From Rufibacter immobilis (GTDB taxonomy: Bacteria; Bacteroidota; Bacteroidia; Cytophagales; Hymenobacteraceae), in the NCBI RefSeq assembly GCF_003721565.1, contig NZ_RJJE01000001.1, forward strand, positions 248,001-312,000: 64,000 bases of DNA, in the 5' to 3' direction. The first letter of the stretch is position 1, and each line of letters starts with the position of its first letter. Below the pieces are notes generated by a model, which had not been told where the DNA came from, made no database searches, and saw nothing but the letters and a program-made list of their open reading frames with translations. This document shows positions 45,729-55,860 of the stretch, piece by piece. Made by a program: the position numbers and the translations under genes.

Positions 45729-46106
45729 TTATTTAGATGCCTTCTTCTTATTTGCAACAGTCTTACGCTTGCCTTTACGAGTTCTAGAGTTGTTTTTAGT
45801 TCTCTGACCTCTAACTGGTAGTCCTTTTCTGTGACGTAAACCACGGTAGCTACCAATGTCCATTAAACGTTTGATGTGTAACTGCACTTCAGAACGAAGA
45901 ACACCTTCTACTTTGTGCTCAGAAGCAATAACGTTACGGATTTCACCGGCTTCATCCTCGGTCCAATCCTTTACTTTCTTGTCAAGATCCACCCCAGCCT
46001 TCACCAAAATAGACTGTGACAACTTACGGCCAATACCGTAGATGTACGTCAAAGCGATTTCGCCTCTTTTGTTATCTGGAATATCAACTCCTGCTATTCT
46101 AGCCAT
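45729..46106 (-). CDS. rpsM: 30S ribosomal protein S13
   Basis: The 125-residue protein begins [19 protein letters not shown] and ends in a basic tail ([18 protein letters not shown]) after the conserved [20 protein letters not shown]. It contacts the P-site tRNA and bridges to the large subunit. It lies 10 bases after rpmJ. Confidence 0.97.
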   Translation of the reverse strand: MARIAGVDIPDNKRGEIALTYIYGIGRKLSQSILVKAGVDLDKKVKDWTEDEAGEIRNVIASEHKVEGVLRSEVQLHIKRLMDIGSYRGLRHRKGLPVRGQRTKNNSRTRKGKRKTVANKKKASK

Positions 46107-46116
46107 GTTTTAAAAA

Positions 46117-46233
46117 TTAACCTTGTCTTTGTTTATAACGTGGATTCTTCTTGTTGATCACGTAAAGCTTGCCTTTACGTCTGATCACTTTGCAGTCTTC
46201 ACTGCGCTTCTTAACTGACGCTTTTACTTTCAT
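46117..46233 (-). CDS. rpmJ: 50S ribosomal protein L36
   Basis: I read this 38-residue protein directly from the reverse strand: it begins [20 protein letters not shown] and ends RYKQRQG. The zinc form of L36 has CxxC plus C/H ligands; here a single Cys is visible (SEDCKVI) and the second is absent, so this is the cysteine-poor (C-) form. It lies between infA (4 bases upstream) and rpsM. Confidence 0.93.
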   Translation of the reverse strand: MKVKASVKKRSEDCKVIRRKGKLYVINKKNPRYKQRQG

Positions 46234-46237
46234 CTGT

Positions 46238-46456
46238 TTATTTGTATCTGTAAACTATTCTGCCTTTACTAAGGTCGTAAGGAGACATTTCCAATTTTAC
46301 TCGGTCACCAGGAAGGATCTTGATGTAGTGCATCCGCATTTTCCCAGAGATATGAGCAATTACTTGATGGCCATTTTCTAACTCTACCCTAAACATTGCA
46401 TTGGATAGTGCCTCAATAATAGTACCGTCTTGTTCGATAGAAGACTGTTTAGCCAT
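46238..46456 (-). CDS. infA: Translation initiation factor IF-1
   Basis: The 72-residue OB-fold protein ([20 protein letters not shown], then [20 protein letters not shown]) is full length. It binds the 30S A site during initiation and assists IF-2 and IF-3. It lies 8 bases after map and 4 before rpmJ, the conserved spc-to-alpha junction order. Confidence 0.97.
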   Translation of the reverse strand: MAKQSSIEQDGTIIEALSNAMFRVELENGHQVIAHISGKMRMHYIKILPGDRVKLEMSPYDLSKGRIVYRYK

Positions 46457-46464
46457 GTATCAGT

Positions 46465-47229
46465 TTAGTGCTTTTCTATGTAATCAAAAGTAGTTAAAAT
46501 CTCCGCTTGTCCCTTTCTAACAACAACAGTATGTTCAAAATGGGCAGATGGTTTCTTATCCCTTGTACGAATAGTCCAACCGTCCTCTTCCTGAACCACA
46601 TGTCTGGAGCCTAAGTTCACCATTGGTTCAATGGCTAAAACTAAACCATCCTGAAGCTTCATGCCCTGCCCACGCTTCCCATAATTGGGAACTTCTGGGC
46701 TTTCATGTAAACTTTTACCAAGACCGTGTCCAACTAACTCGCGAACAACACCATAACCATATTGTTCAACGTGAGATTGAATAGCATACCCTATGTCACC
46801 AATCCGAGAACCTACAACCGCTTGCTCTATACCTTTATATAAAGACTCCTTTGTATGGAGAAGTAGAGACGCAACCTCTGGAGAAACCTCACCAACACCA
46901 TGGGTATAAGCACTATCACTATGGTAACCTTTATAAAAGACACCACAGTCAATAGATACTACATCTCCAGGCTTTAGCTGATAAGCATTAGGAATACCAT
47001 GAACTACAGCAGAATTAAGACTTATACATAAGCTATTCTTAAACCCATTGTACCCTTTGAAAGAAGGAGTGGCACCGTGATCATTGATAAACTCTTCAGC
47101 AATAGCATCTAGTTCTAAAGTAGTAACACCCTCAGTTACATGCTTGGCAAGAACACCATGCACTTGACTGAGGATGTTAGCACTTAATCTAATAAGCTCG
47201 ATTTCTTCTTCGGTCTTATATACAATCAT
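46465..47229 (-). CDS. map: Methionine aminopeptidase, type I
   Basis: The 254-residue enzyme removes the initiator Met from nascent proteins. Metal-ligand regions are visible: VSIDCGVFYKGYHSDSAYTH (two Asp), LVGHGLGKSLHESPEVPNYG (His) and LAIEPMVNLGS / QEEDGWTIRTRDKKPSAHFE (Glu residues). There is no N-terminal zinc-finger extension. It lies two bases after secY, so coupled translation is likely. Confidence 0.96.
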   Translation of the reverse strand: MIVYKTEEEIELIRLSANILSQVHGVLAKHVTEGVTTLELDAIAEEFINDHGATPSFKGYNGFKNSLCISLNSAVVHGIPNAYQLKPGDVVSIDCGVFYKGYHSDSAYTHGVGEVSPEVASLLLHTKESLYKGIEQAVVGSRIGDIGYAIQSHVEQYGYGVVRELVGHGLGKSLHESPEVPNYGKRGQGMKLQDGLVLAIEPMVNLGSRHVVQEEDGWTIRTRDKKPSAHFEHTVVVRKGQAEILTTFDYIEKH

Positions 47230-47231
47230 TA

Positions 47232-48557
47232 TTAAGAAGCTACTGCTATACTTTTAGAACGACCACGAAGATTACCTGATTTCATCATGCCATCATAGTG
47301 ACGCATCAACAGATAACTTTCAACTTGGTTCAAAGTGTCCAATACTACACCAACTAAGATAATAAGAGACGTTCCTCCAAAAAATGCGGCAAATTCTCTT
47401 GTTATTCCAAACAGCATGGCAATAGATGGAAGAATAGCAATAATAGCTAGGAATAATGCTCCAGGTAGAGTAATTCTAGTTAGAACTTCATCAATATATT
47501 CTGAAGTGGCTAATCCAGGCTTCACTCCAGGAATAAATCCACCACTCCTCTTCAAATCATCAGAGATTTGATTCGGATTCACACTAATGGCAGTATAGAA
47601 GAAGGTGAAGATAATAATTAGGACAGCGAAGGACACATTGTATTGCCAAGAGGTATAGTCAGAGAAGACATTACCAATTTGATTTGCAATATCACTCTCA
47701 TTCCTCCAGAAAGATGCTATCATTCCAGGCAAGAACATAAGAGACTGAGCAAAGATAATAGGCATTACACCTGCCGCATTTACCTTAAGAGGAATAAATT
47801 GTCTTTGACCAGCTTGTAAAGAAGCACTACCACCTACTTGTTTAGCATACTGAACCGGTATTCTTCTGATTGCTTGAGTCAGCATTACCACACTCATGAC
47901 AACAAAGAAAAGAATAATCAATTCAATAATGAAAATTAACGCTCTACCAAGACCAAGGGCTAGAGCCTCACCAACTAAGGCACCTGGTAAACGTGAAACA
48001 ATACCAATCATGATCAGCATTGATATACCGTTTCCAATACCCTTGTCAGTAATTTTCTCTCCTAACCACATACAGAACATTGTCCCAGCAGTTAAAATGA
48101 TCATGGAAGAAATTGTGAAAAGAGGGCCAGCTACAGAAGGATCAATCGCCTCAGCATTGATTGTAGCTAAGAAACCAACAGATTGAGCAAGAGTAATGAC
48201 AATTGTTAAAACTCTAGTATACTGGTTAATTTTCTTCCGTCCAGACTCTCCCTCTTTTTGCAACTTCTGGAAGTAGGGAACTGCGATAGTTAGAAGCTGT
48301 AAAACGATAGAAGCAGAGATATAAGGCATTATACCTAATGCAAAAATGGAAGCATTGCTAAATGCTCCACCCAAAAAGGCATCTAATAAACCTAGTATCC
48401 CTTGAGAATCACCACCTAGTTGATTGGGATTGATACCAGGCAATACAACATAGGAGCCTAGTCTGAAGATAGCGATGAATCCTAAAGTATTTAGGATTCT
48501 AACTCGCAAATCTTCAATCGCAAAGATATTCTTGATCGTAGTTATCAGCTTCTTCAT
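47232..48557 (-). CDS. secY: Protein translocase channel SecY
   Basis: The 441-residue protein has ten expected membrane helices. Conserved segments include the plug and lateral gate region (GIMPYISASIVLQLL), loop C4 (RRIPVQYAKQV), PLKVNAAGVMPIIFAQSLM and loop C5 (SDDLKRSGGFIPGVKPG). It forms the export channel with SecE and SecG and is powered by SecA, encoded at 11565-14951. It lies three bases after rplO in the spc block. Confidence 0.97.
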   Translation of the reverse strand: MKKLITTIKNIFAIEDLRVRILNTLGFIAIFRLGSYVVLPGINPNQLGGDSQGILGLLDAFLGGAFSNASIFALGIMPYISASIVLQLLTIAVPYFQKLQKEGESGRKKINQYTRVLTIVITLAQSVGFLATINAEAIDPSVAGPLFTISSMIILTAGTMFCMWLGEKITDKGIGNGISMLIMIGIVSRLPGALVGEALALGLGRALIFIIELIILFFVVMSVVMLTQAIRRIPVQYAKQVGGSASLQAGQRQFIPLKVNAAGVMPIIFAQSLMFLPGMIASFWRNESDIANQIGNVFSDYTSWQYNVSFAVLIIIFTFFYTAISVNPNQISDDLKRSGGFIPGVKPGLATSEYIDEVLTRITLPGALFLAIIAILPSIAMLFGITREFAAFFGGTSLIILVGVVLDTLNQVESYLLMRHYDGMMKSGNLRGRSKSIAVAS

Positions 48558-48560
48558 CTA

Positions 48561-49007
48561 TTACAGAGTCACAACCTTGCCGCCTGCTTTTTCAATAGCT
48601 TCAACTGCAGTCTGAGAGAAGGCATGAGCATGCACTTCAATAGCAGCAGATACTTCACCTCTACCTAATATTTTGATGTTATCATTTTTTGAAGCTAATC
48701 CGTTTTCACGAAGAACTGCAAAATCAATAACAGTCAAACCAGACTTAGAAGCTAAATTTTGTAAAACATCAAGATTTACAGCTGTAAATTCAACTCTGTT
48801 GATGTTTTTGAAGCCAAACTTAGGTACACGACGCACTAAAGGCATCTGTCCACCTTCGAAACCAGCCTTAGATGAATAGCCAGAACGTGATTTAGCTCCT
48901 TTATGTCCACGGGTTGAGGTTCCACCTCTACCAGAACCGGTACCACGACCAATTCTCTTCCGGTTCTTGATAGAACCTTCAGCAGGTTTTAAATTACTTA
49001 AGTTCAT
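48561..49007 (-). CDS. rplO: 50S ribosomal protein L15
   Basis: The 148-residue protein begins MNLSNLKPAEGSIKNRKRIG and has the glycine-rich RGTGSGRGGTSTRGHKGAKS tail that enters the large-subunit rRNA, followed by the globular domain with PLVRRVPKFGFKN. It lies between rpmD and secY. Confidence 0.97.
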   Translation of the reverse strand: MNLSNLKPAEGSIKNRKRIGRGTGSGRGGTSTRGHKGAKSRSGYSSKAGFEGGQMPLVRRVPKFGFKNINRVEFTAVNLDVLQNLASKSGLTVIDFAVLRENGLASKNDNIKILGRGEVSAAIEVHAHAFSQTAVEAIEKAGGKVVTL

Positions 49008-49008
49008 T

Positions 49009-49188
49009 TTAGACCTCTTTAATCGTTACTAGATGCTGTACACGATTAACCATTCCTGCAATCTGAGGGGTTAACTCTTTAGTGACAGTTTTATTGATTT
49101 TACCCAAGCCAAGAGCTTTCATTGTCTGCTTTTGTCTTTCCGGCCGATCAATAATACTTTTTATTTGAGTGATTTCTACACTTGCCAT
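49009..49188 (-). CDS. rpmD: 50S ribosomal protein L30
   Basis: I read this 59-residue protein directly from the reverse strand: it begins MASVEITQIKSIIDRPERQK and continues TMKALGLGKINKTV. The start is ATG 49188. This is the full L30 length. It lies two bases after rpsE and one base before rplO, with the stop at 49009-49011. Confidence 0.94.
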   Translation of the reverse strand: MASVEITQIKSIIDRPERQKQTMKALGLGKINKTVTKELTPQIAGMVNRVQHLVTIKEV

Positions 49189-49190
49189 TT

Positions 49191-49709
49191 TTACCCGTTA
49201 AATACACGTTGTAAACTAATTCCACGTTGCTGAGCAACTACTAATGGATCACGCATTTTAGACAAGGCGTCAAAAGTAGCTTTAACCACGTTGTGTGGAT
49301 TAGAAGAGCCTTTAGACTTAGCTAATACATCTTTAATTCCAGCACTTTCAAACACTGCACGCATCGCACCACCTGCAATTACACCGGTACCGGCGGCAGC
49401 TGGCTTGATCAATACAAATCCACCAGAGAACTTACCTTCCATTGGATGAGGAACAGTATGCTTGAATAAAGGAACACGTACCAAGTTCTTTTTAGCATCA
49501 TCGATTCCCTTTGCAATAGCATCGGTTACTTCATTTGCTTTACCTAATCCGTAGCCAACAACACCGTTACCATCACCTACTACTACGATGGCAGAGAAAC
49601 TAAATCTTCTACCACCTTTAACTACTTTGGCTACGCGATTGATCGCTACTACGCGCTCCTTGAGTTCAATCTCGCTAGCTTTGATGCTTCTGATATTTAA
49701 TTTAGACAT
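49191..49709 (-). CDS. rpsE: 30S ribosomal protein S5
   Basis: The 172-residue protein starts at ATG 49709 ([20 protein letters not shown]); a longer frame from 49736 overlaps rplR and is rejected. It has the double-stranded-RNA-binding-like domain with [20 protein letters not shown] and the second domain with [19 protein letters not shown]. It supports decoding accuracy and mRNA unwinding. It lies four bases after the rplR stop. Confidence 0.96.
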   Translation of the reverse strand: MSKLNIRSIKASEIELKERVVAINRVAKVVKGGRRFSFSAIVVVGDGNGVVGYGLGKANEVTDAIAKGIDDAKKNLVRVPLFKHTVPHPMEGKFSGGFVLIKPAAAGTGVIAGGAMRAVFESAGIKDVLAKSKGSSNPHNVVKATFDALSKMRDPLVVAQQRGISLQRVFNG

Positions 49710-49713
49710 GTTC

Positions 49714-50067
49714 TTAGAATTTAAGACCCGCTTCACGAGCCCCTTCTGCTAATGATTTAACTCGTCCATGGTAAAGATAACCACCTCTATCGAAAACAAC
49801 TTCAGTGATGCCTTTTTCCAAAGCCTTTGCTGCAATATCACGTCCTACGGAAGTAGAGGCATCACTCTTGTTTGAAGAGGCTCCTCCTTCAATAGTAGCA
49901 GATGAAGAACTTGCTAATGTAACACCTTGCACATCATCAATCAGCTGAGCATAAATAAATTTATTGCTTCTGAATACAGACAGACGTGGACGTTGAGCCG
50001 TTCCAGATACCTTATTACGGATACTGCGACGGATTCTCAATCTTCTTTTTGCTTTATCGAATGCCAT
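49714..50067 (-). CDS. rplR: 50S ribosomal protein L18
   Basis: The 117-residue 5S rRNA-binding protein begins [20 protein letters not shown] and contains [20 protein letters not shown] and the C-terminal [20 protein letters not shown]. It lies eight bases after rplF. Confidence 0.97.
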   Translation of the reverse strand: MAFDKAKRRLRIRRSIRNKVSGTAQRPRLSVFRSNKFIYAQLIDDVQGVTLASSSSATIEGGASSNKSDASTSVGRDIAAKALEKGITEVVFDRGGYLYHGRVKSLAEGAREAGLKF

Positions 50068-50075
50068 TTTCTTAC

Positions 50076-50630
50076 TTATTTAGAAGCAGTTTTACCAGCT
50101 TTTCTTCTAACAACTTCACCAACGAAGCGAATACCTTTACCTTTGTAAGGCTCAACTTTACGCAGTGATCTGATCTTAGCGGCTACTTGACCTATCAACT
50201 GCTTATCAATACCCTCAAGAGTGATCACTGGAGCTTTACCTTTTTCAGTTACGGCAACAGCAGAAATTTCTGGAGGTAATGAAACGAAGATATTGTGTGA
50301 GTAACCTAGAGCTAGTTCTAAATTCTGTCCTTGAGTAGTGGCTTTGAAACCAACACCAACTAATTCAAGAGACAATTTATAACCAGTACTCACACCAACA
50401 ACCATGTTATTTATCAGTGAACGATACAAACCATGAAGAGCTTTATGTCTCTTCTGCTCTGTAGGACGTGTTACTGTAAGAACACCATCTTCAACCGCCA
50501 CAATGATATCTGTATCAACTTGAGAAGTAAGGGTGCCTTTTGGTCCTTTCACTGTTACCAGATTATCCTGGCCTACCAACACCTCTACACCTTGTGGGAG
50601 TGTGATGGGTAGTTTTCCTATCCGTGACAT
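50076..50630 (-). CDS. rplF: 50S ribosomal protein L6
   Basis: The 184-residue protein has two repeated domains and begins [20 protein letters not shown]. The second domain includes the conserved [20 protein letters not shown]. It lies near the factor-binding site of the large subunit. It lies 10 bases after rpsH. Confidence 0.97.
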   Translation of the reverse strand: MSRIGKLPITLPQGVEVLVGQDNLVTVKGPKGTLTSQVDTDIIVAVEDGVLTVTRPTEQKRHKALHGLYRSLINNMVVGVSTGYKLSLELVGVGFKATTQGQNLELALGYSHNIFVSLPPEISAVAVTEKGKAPVITLEGIDKQLIGQVAAKIRSLRKVEPYKGKGIRFVGEVVRRKAGKTASK

Positions 50631-50640
50631 TTCTTCTTAA

Positions 50641-51039
50641 TTAATACACATAACATAATACTTCACCACCAACGTTAAGGCCTTTCGCCTCTTTATCAGT
50701 GATAACACCCTTGGAGGTTGAAAGAATGGCTACACCATATCCATTCAACACTCTTGGCATCTCATCAAGATGCACATATTTACGGAGCCCCGGCTTACTG
50801 ACTCTTTCAAGTTTCACGATAGCAGATTGCTTGGTAGCTGGATCATACTTCAAGGCGATTTTGATGGTGCCTTGAACTGAACTATCATCGAACTTGTAAC
50901 TCTGAATATAACCTTTCTCGTAAAGAACCTTAGTTAATTCTTTCTTTATTTTGCTAGCCGGAATTTCAACTACACGGTGATGTGCCTTGATGGCATTCCG
51001 TAGTCTAGTTAAATAATCTGCTATCGGATCTGAATGCAT
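50641..51039 (-). CDS. rpsH: 30S ribosomal protein S8
   Basis: The 132-residue protein begins MHSDPIADYLTRLRNAIKAH and ends with the S8 signature segment GVAILSTSKGVITDKEAKGL. It binds helix 21 of 16S rRNA and in E. coli represses the spc operon. The 87-base gap before it, larger than elsewhere in the block, carries a consensus -7 element. Confidence 0.97.
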   Translation of the reverse strand: MHSDPIADYLTRLRNAIKAHHRVVEIPASKIKKELTKVLYEKGYIQSYKFDDSSVQGTIKIALKYDPATKQSAIVKLERVSKPGLRKYVHLDEMPRVLNGYGVAILSTSKGVITDKEAKGLNVGGEVLCYVY

Positions 51040-51078
51040 TAGACTATAATTTTAGATTCCGCTCTTTTTAAGGAGCCG

Positions 51079-51086
51079 CAAAGATA
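51079..51086 (-). promoter_or_regulatory. Candidate internal promoter upstream of rpsH
   Basis: TATCTTTG on the minus strand matches TAnnTTTG and lies in the 87-base gap between rpsN and rpsH, 40 bases before the rpsH ATG. A TTA about 14 bases upstream is a poor -33. It could raise output of the distal spc genes. Confidence 0.45.
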
Positions 51087-51126
51087 CTAATTTTTCCCTA
51101 ACTATAAATAATGGTAGGAGTAATAT

Positions 51127-51396
51127 TTACCAACTAGCCTTCGTTACTCCAGGAATCTTGCCAGCTGAAGCCATTTCTCTGAAAGTCACACGAGAGATCC
51201 CAAACTTTCTCATGTAACCTCTTGGTCTTCCTGTCAATTTACATCTGTTATGTAAACGTACTGGAGAGGCATCTTTAGGCAATTTGTCTAGAGCTTCATA
51301 ATCGCCAGCAGCTTTTAGTTGAGCTCTTTTAGCTGCATATTTAGCAACCATCTTTTGTCTTTTGAGCTCTCTTGCTTTTGCTGATTCTTTAGCCAT
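51127..51396 (-). CDS. rpsN: 30S ribosomal protein S14 (zinc-free long form)
   Basis: The 89-residue protein is the long form of S14, with [20 protein letters not shown] and [21 protein letters not shown] at the end (read in two parts), and lacks the two CxxC pairs of the zinc form. It lies in the head of the small subunit. It follows rplE by four bases. Confidence 0.96.
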   Translation of the reverse strand: MAKESAKARELKRQKMVAKYAAKRAQLKAAGDYEALDKLPKDASPVRLHNRCKLTGRPRGYMRKFGISRVTFREMASAGKIPGVTKASW

Positions 51397-51400
51397 GTTT

Positions 51401-51952
51401 TTATTTCTTTAAGTTTGCAAAAGGTAACCCAAAAGCTTTCAATAACTCAAGACTTTCCTCGTCTGTTGTAGCTGTGGTTACAAAAGTGATGTCCATACCA
51501 GCAATTGCTTTGATTTTATCAATGCTGATCTCAGGGAATATGATCTGCTCTTTTACACCTAAGGTATAGTTGCCACGACCATCAAAACCCTTATCGTTAA
51601 TTCCTTTGAAGTCACGTACGCGAGGAAGTGCAACAGTAACTAGACGATCTAAGAATTCATACATTCTTTCACCACGTAAAGTAACTCTTGCGCCAATTGG
51701 CATTCCTTCTCTCAACTTGAAGTTAGAGATAGAGTTTTTAGCTTTAGTCTGAACAGCCTTTTGACCAGCAATGATTGTGAGTTCGTCTACTCCTATGTCC
51801 ACCAGTTTCTTATCAGCAACAGCATTACCAATACCTCTGTTAATGCTGATCTTGGTAATCTTTGGCACTTGCATTATGCTCTTGTACTGAAACTTTTCTT
51901 TCAGAGCAGGCACAATCTCTTTTGTATACTTGTCTTTTAGTCTAGCAGCCAT
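51401..51952 (-). CDS. rplE: 50S ribosomal protein L5
   Basis: The 183-residue protein has the L5 features [40 protein letters not shown] and [20 protein letters not shown]. It binds 5S rRNA and contacts P-site tRNA. It lies one base after rplX. Confidence 0.97.
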   Translation of the reverse strand: MAARLKDKYTKEIVPALKEKFQYKSIMQVPKITKISINRGIGNAVADKKLVDIGVDELTIIAGQKAVQTKAKNSISNFKLREGMPIGARVTLRGERMYEFLDRLVTVALPRVRDFKGINDKGFDGRGNYTLGVKEQIIFPEISIDKIKAIAGMDITFVTTATTDEESLELLKAFGLPFANLKK

Positions 51953-51953
51953 G

Positions 51954-52277
51954 TTAGATTAAGTTTCCAGATTTTTTGGAATAACGTTGTAGCTTACCAT
52001 CGTTGTTAAGCTTCTTACCTGTTCTAGTAGGTGCATTGGTTGAAGGCTCAACAAGCATAACATTACTAGCATGGATAGGAGCTTCTTGCTTAACAATACC
52101 TCCATTAGGATTCTTAGCGGTTGGCTTCTGATGTTTTGAAACCAAATTCAATCCCTCTACAACTACTTTTTGTTTATCTGTGATAACTGAGGTAATAACA
52201 CCTGTTTTACCTTTATCATCACCAGTGATCACTTTCACAGTGTCACCTTTCTTTACATGAAGTTTATTTCTTGACAT
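51954..52277 (-). CDS. rplX: 50S ribosomal protein L24
   Basis: The 107-residue protein carries the KOW motif near the start ([20 protein letters not shown]) and [20 protein letters not shown]. It is an assembly initiator of the large subunit near the tunnel exit. It lies 12 bases after rplN. Confidence 0.97.
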   Translation of the reverse strand: MSRNKLHVKKGDTVKVITGDDKGKTGVITSVITDKQKVVVEGLNLVSKHQKPTAKNPNGGIVKQEAPIHASNVMLVEPSTNAPTRTGKKLNNDGKLQRYSKKSGNLI

Positions 52278-52289
52278 CTTGATCTCTAA

Positions 52290-52658
52290 TTATAATACCT
52301 CAGGAGCCAGAGAAACAATTTTCATAAATTGTCTTTCACGTAATTCACGGGCAACTGGACCAAAAATACGTGTGCCACGAGGCTCATCGTTGTTGTTTAA
52401 TAATACAGCAGCATTATCATCGAAACGGATATAAGATCCATCCTTACGACGAACCTCTTTTTTAGTGCGAACAATTACAGCTTTGGTAACAGTTCCTTTT
52501 TTTACGTTTCCTGAAGAAAGAGCAGATTTTACGGTAACAACAATTTTATCACCCACAGAGGCATATTTTTTTCCTGTACCACCCAATACTCGGATGCACA
52601 GAACCTCTTTTGCTCCGCTGTTATCAGCAACAGTAAGTCTTGATTCTTGTTGTATCAT
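52290..52658 (-). CDS. rplN: 50S ribosomal protein L14
   Basis: The 122-residue protein begins [20 protein letters not shown] and ends [18 protein letters not shown], with [20 protein letters not shown] in the middle. It forms inter-subunit bridges. It lies one base after rpsQ. Confidence 0.97.
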   Translation of the reverse strand: MIQQESRLTVADNSGAKEVLCIRVLGGTGKKYASVGDKIVVTVKSALSSGNVKKGTVTKAVIVRTKKEVRRKDGSYIRFDDNAAVLLNNNDEPRGTRIFGPVARELRERQFMKIVSLAPEVL

Positions 52659-52659
52659 C

Positions 52660-52917
52660 TTATTTAGCTCTTTCTACAATTTCAACTAAGCGCCAGCATT
52701 TATTTTTACTCAAAGGCCTGGTTTCCATGATGCGCACAGTATCTCCAATACCGCACTCATTATTTTCATCATGTGCCATGAACTTTTTGGACTTGGAAAC
52801 AAATTTCCCATAAATAGGGTGTTTTACTTTGCTTTCCACAATAACAGTGATGGATTTATCCATCTTGTTACTTACCACACGTCCAGTTTTTTCTTTTCTT
52901 AGATTTCTAGTCTCCAT
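52660..52917 (-). CDS. rpsQ: 30S ribosomal protein S17
   Basis: The 85-residue OB-fold protein contains [20 protein letters not shown] and [20 protein letters not shown]. It binds 16S rRNA early in assembly. It lies 11 bases after rpmC. Confidence 0.97.
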   Translation of the reverse strand: METRNLRKEKTGRVVSNKMDKSITVIVESKVKHPIYGKFVSKSKKFMAHDENNECGIGDTVRIMETRPLSKNKCWRLVEIVERAK

Positions 52918-52928
52918 GGTTGTGCAAT

Positions 52929-53123
52929 TTAGCCATTGAGCTCTAAAGAACGCAGTTGCGTCTCTAGTCTGGCGATGGTCTTTCTTGTATGCTTAATTCT
53001 GATTGGGTTCTCAAGAGGCGAAATAGCATGAGCAAACTTTAAGTTCTGCAAGTTATTTCTCTCAGCGATAAGTTGCTCTTTCACTTCATTGAGTGAAAGA
53101 GCTTTAATTTCAGATTGTTTCAT
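52929..53123 (-). CDS. rpmC: 50S ribosomal protein L29
   Basis: The 64-residue two-helix protein begins [20 protein letters not shown] and ends [18 protein letters not shown]. It lies by the nascent-chain exit site. It follows rplP by two bases. Confidence 0.96.
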   Translation of the reverse strand: MKQSEIKALSLNEVKEQLIAERNNLQNLKFAHAISPLENPIRIKHTRKTIARLETQLRSLELNG

Positions 53124-53125
53124 GA

Positions 53126-53548
53126 CTATTTCTCAACGTAATCTCTACGTACTACAAATTTAGTTCTAACTGGGAGCTTTTGAGCAGCCAGTCGTAAAGA
53201 CTCTTGAGCTACTTCTAAAGATACTCCATCAGACTCAAACATAATAGTACCAGGTTTAACCACTGCTACCCAGTATTCAGGAGATCCTTTACCTTTACCC
53301 ATCCGTACCTCAGCAGGTTTTTTTGTGATAGGCTTATCAGGGAAAATACGAATCCAAACTTGGCCTTCACGTTTCATGGCACGAGTCATAGCGATACGGG
53401 CAGCTTCAATCTGCCGACTTGTGATCCAAGAGGCTTCTAATGATTTAATAGCGAAAGATCCGAAGGAGATTGTGCTTCCTCTATGTGCAAGACCATGTAC
53501 ACGGCCTTTCTGCATCTTTCTATATTTGGTCCTTTTTGGTTGTAACAT
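53126..53548 (-). CDS. rplP: 50S ribosomal protein L16
   Basis: The 140-residue protein begins [20 protein letters not shown] and has [20 protein letters not shown] and [20 protein letters not shown]. It organises the A-site and elongation-factor region of the large subunit. It lies 26 bases after rpsC. Confidence 0.97.
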   Translation of the reverse strand: MLQPKRTKYRKMQKGRVHGLAHRGSTISFGSFAIKSLEASWITSRQIEAARIAMTRAMKREGQVWIRIFPDKPITKKPAEVRMGKGKGSPEYWVAVVKPGTIMFESDGVSLEVAQESLRLAAQKLPVRTKFVVRRDYVEK

Positions 53549-53574
53549 TTCTAATTATCCTAAAAGTTGAACAA

Positions 53575-54357
53575 CTACTTGCGCTTAGCACCGCGCTTTT
53601 GGTTGGCATCAGCAGGACGCTTGCGGCCGTCACGACGGTCGCCACGCTCACCACCTCTTTCACCTCTCTCATTACGAGGGGCAGCAGATGATCCACCACT
53701 TTGTTGGCCAGCATTAGGAGACAAGTCACGTTTACCAAAAACTTCTCCTTTGAAGATCCACACCTTAATACCTAATTTACCATATACAGTCTGAGCTTCT
53801 GATAAAGCATAATCAATATCAGCTCTAAGTGTATGTAAAGGGGTACGGCCTTCTTTATAGTGTTCTGTACGGGCCATTTCAGCGCCACCTAAACGGCCTG
53901 AAACTTGTATTTTTATACCTTCTGCACCAACTCTGATAGCTGAAGCAATTGCTTGTTTCATAGCTCTTCTGAAAGAGATACGAGCCTGTAACTGCTGAGC
54001 TACTGACTCACCAACTAATTTAGCATCAAGTTCTGGACGCTTAATTTCAAAGATGTTGATCTGAACATCTTTGCTGGTGATTTTCTTTAATTCCTCTTTA
54101 ATCTTATCAACCTCTTGTCCACCTTTACCAATTACAACACCTGGACGGGCAGTATTGATAGTAATTGTGATTCTTTTTAAGGTTCTTTCGATTATGATTT
54201 TAGAGATACCTCCCTTTGGTATACGTGCAAGGATGTATTTACGAATCTTCTCATCTTCGATGAGTTTGTCAGCGAAATCTTTTCCTCCGAACCAATTAGA
54301 GTCCCAGCCTTTAACAATACCAAGTCTTAGGCCTACTGGATTTACTTTTTGTCCCAT
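53575..54357 (-). CDS. rpsC: 30S ribosomal protein S3, extended
   Basis: The 260-residue protein has the KH domain ([20 protein letters not shown]) and the C-terminal S3 domain ([20 protein letters not shown]), then a basic, disordered-looking tail of about 40 residues built from Arg, Gly, Glu and Asp ([18 protein letters not shown]). E. coli S3 is 233 residues. It forms the mRNA entry site. It lies five bases after rplV. Confidence 0.96.
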   Translation of the reverse strand: MGQKVNPVGLRLGIVKGWDSNWFGGKDFADKLIEDEKIRKYILARIPKGGISKIIIERTLKRITITINTARPGVVIGKGGQEVDKIKEELKKITSKDVQINIFEIKRPELDAKLVGESVAQQLQARISFRRAMKQAIASAIRVGAEGIKIQVSGRLGGAEMARTEHYKEGRTPLHTLRADIDYALSEAQTVYGKLGIKVWIFKGEVFGKRDLSPNAGQQSGGSSAAPRNERGERGGERGDRRDGRKRPADANQKRGAKRK

Positions 54358-54362
54358 TTTAA

Positions 54363-54743
54363 CTATTTGGCTTCGTTAGAGGTAGATGTTTCAACTGAAT
54401 CCACTTTTGAATCAATCACAAGTGTAACATGGTTAGATCTTTTTCTGATTCTGTGACCACGGCCCTGTGGAGCAGGACGCAGGCGCTTCAGCATCTTTCC
54501 TTCATCTACTCTAATCTCTTTGATATATAGATTAGCATCTTCAATGCGAGCATCTTCATTTGCTGCCTGCCAATTTGATAAAGCAGATAAAAGAAGTTTC
54601 TCCAATTTAGGAGCGCCGGCATTCGCTTCAAATTTTAATAAACCTAATGCGCGGGTAACACTTTTACCACGAATCAAGTTCGCTACCAATCTCATCTTAC
54701 GAGGTGAGCTTGGTACATTTTTTAATTTAGCAACCGCTTCCAT
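54363..54743 (-). CDS. rplV: 50S ribosomal protein L22
   Basis: The 126-residue protein includes [20 protein letters not shown] and the beta-hairpin arm residues [20 protein letters not shown], which line the exit tunnel and are a known site of macrolide-resistance changes. Its first base overlaps the last base of rpsS. Confidence 0.97.
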   Translation of the reverse strand: MEAVAKLKNVPSSPRKMRLVANLIRGKSVTRALGLLKFEANAGAPKLEKLLLSALSNWQAANEDARIEDANLYIKEIRVDEGKMLKRLRPAPQGRGHRIRKRSNHVTLVIDSKVDSVETSTSNEAK

Positions 54744-55021
54744 TATCTTTTACCTTTATCTTTCTTAGCAATGTGGCCTCTAAAGTTCCTTGTTGGAGCA
54801 AATTCGCCTAGTTTATGGCCTACCATATTTTCAGTCACATATACAGGAATGAATTTATTCCCATTATGTACAGCGAAAGTATGACCAACAAAATCAGGAG
54901 AAATCATGGAGCGACGTGACCATGTTTTAATCACTGATTTTTTTCCAGACTCATCCATTGTCTGCACTTTTCTGTCGAGCCTGTAGTCAATATAAGGCCC
55001 TTTCTTTAATGATCTTGCCAT
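54743..55021 (-). CDS. rpsS: 30S ribosomal protein S19
   Basis: The 92-residue protein begins [20 protein letters not shown] and has the conserved [20 protein letters not shown] and [17 protein letters not shown]. It lies in the head and contacts the large subunit. It overlaps rplV by one base. Confidence 0.97.
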   Translation of the reverse strand: MARSLKKGPYIDYRLDRKVQTMDESGKKSVIKTWSRRSMISPDFVGHTFAVHNGNKFIPVYVTENMVGHKLGEFAPTRNFRGHIAKKDKGKR

Positions 55022-55024
55022 TAG

Positions 55025-55849
55025 TTATTTTTTCCTTCTATTAACAATCAGGTTCTCAGAATATTTATTTTTGTTTCTGGTCTTTTGACCTTTTGCGTAA
55101 AGACCTTTACGTGATCTCGGGTGACCTCCTGAAGATTTACCTTCACCACCACCCATTGGGTGATCAACAGGGTTCATTGCCACACCTCTTACTCTTGGTC
55201 TGATACCCATCCATCTGCTACGTCCAGCTTTACCCAGCTTAACGTTCATATGATCAGCATTAGAAACTGTACCAACAGTAGCCATACAGTTTACTAATAT
55301 CATTCTCATCTCACCAGAAGGTAATTTTAGAGTAGCATACCGTCCTTCACGGGCAACAAGCTGAGCATAAGAACCTGCACTTCTGGCAAGCACCGCACCC
55401 TGACCTGGAGCCAGTTCAATATTATGAATGATCGTACCTAAAGGAATATCAGAAAGAGGCAATGCATTACCTACTTCCGGCGCTACTCCTGGACCTGATA
55501 CAACTGTTGCATCTACAGCCAAGCCTGCTGGTGCAATGATATAAGCTTTCTCTCCATCCGCATAGTACAGCAGGGCTATTCTCGCTGTTCTGTTAGGATC
55601 GTATTCAATTGCTTTTACTGTTGCAGGCACACCGTATTTATCTCTTTTGAAATCAATAATACGGAATCTCTTTTTATGACCGCCACCAATGTAGCGCATG
55701 GTCATTCTTCCTGCATTGTTGCGTCCACCAGATTTTTTCTTGGATGCCAACAAAGATTTTTCAGGCTCAGTCTTCGTTATTTCAGTGAAGGCTGGCGCTA
55801 TTCTAAATCTTTGACCTGGTGTTGTTGGTCTTAGTTTTTTTAATGCCAT
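55025..55849 (-). CDS. rplB: 50S ribosomal protein L2
   Basis: The 274-residue protein has [40 protein letters not shown] and the conserved C-terminal [20 protein letters not shown], whose His is linked to peptidyl-transferase function. It lies 11 bases after rplW. Confidence 0.97.
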   Translation of the reverse strand: MALKKLRPTTPGQRFRIAPAFTEITKTEPEKSLLASKKKSGGRNNAGRMTMRYIGGGHKKRFRIIDFKRDKYGVPATVKAIEYDPNRTARIALLYYADGEKAYIIAPAGLAVDATVVSGPGVAPEVGNALPLSDIPLGTIIHNIELAPGQGAVLARSAGSYAQLVAREGRYATLKLPSGEMRMILVNCMATVGTVSNADHMNVKLGKAGRSRWMGIRPRVRGVAMNPVDHPMGGGEGKSSGGHPRSRKGLYAKGQKTRNKNKYSENLIVNRRKK

Positions 55850-55860
55850 TATGCTTTAAC

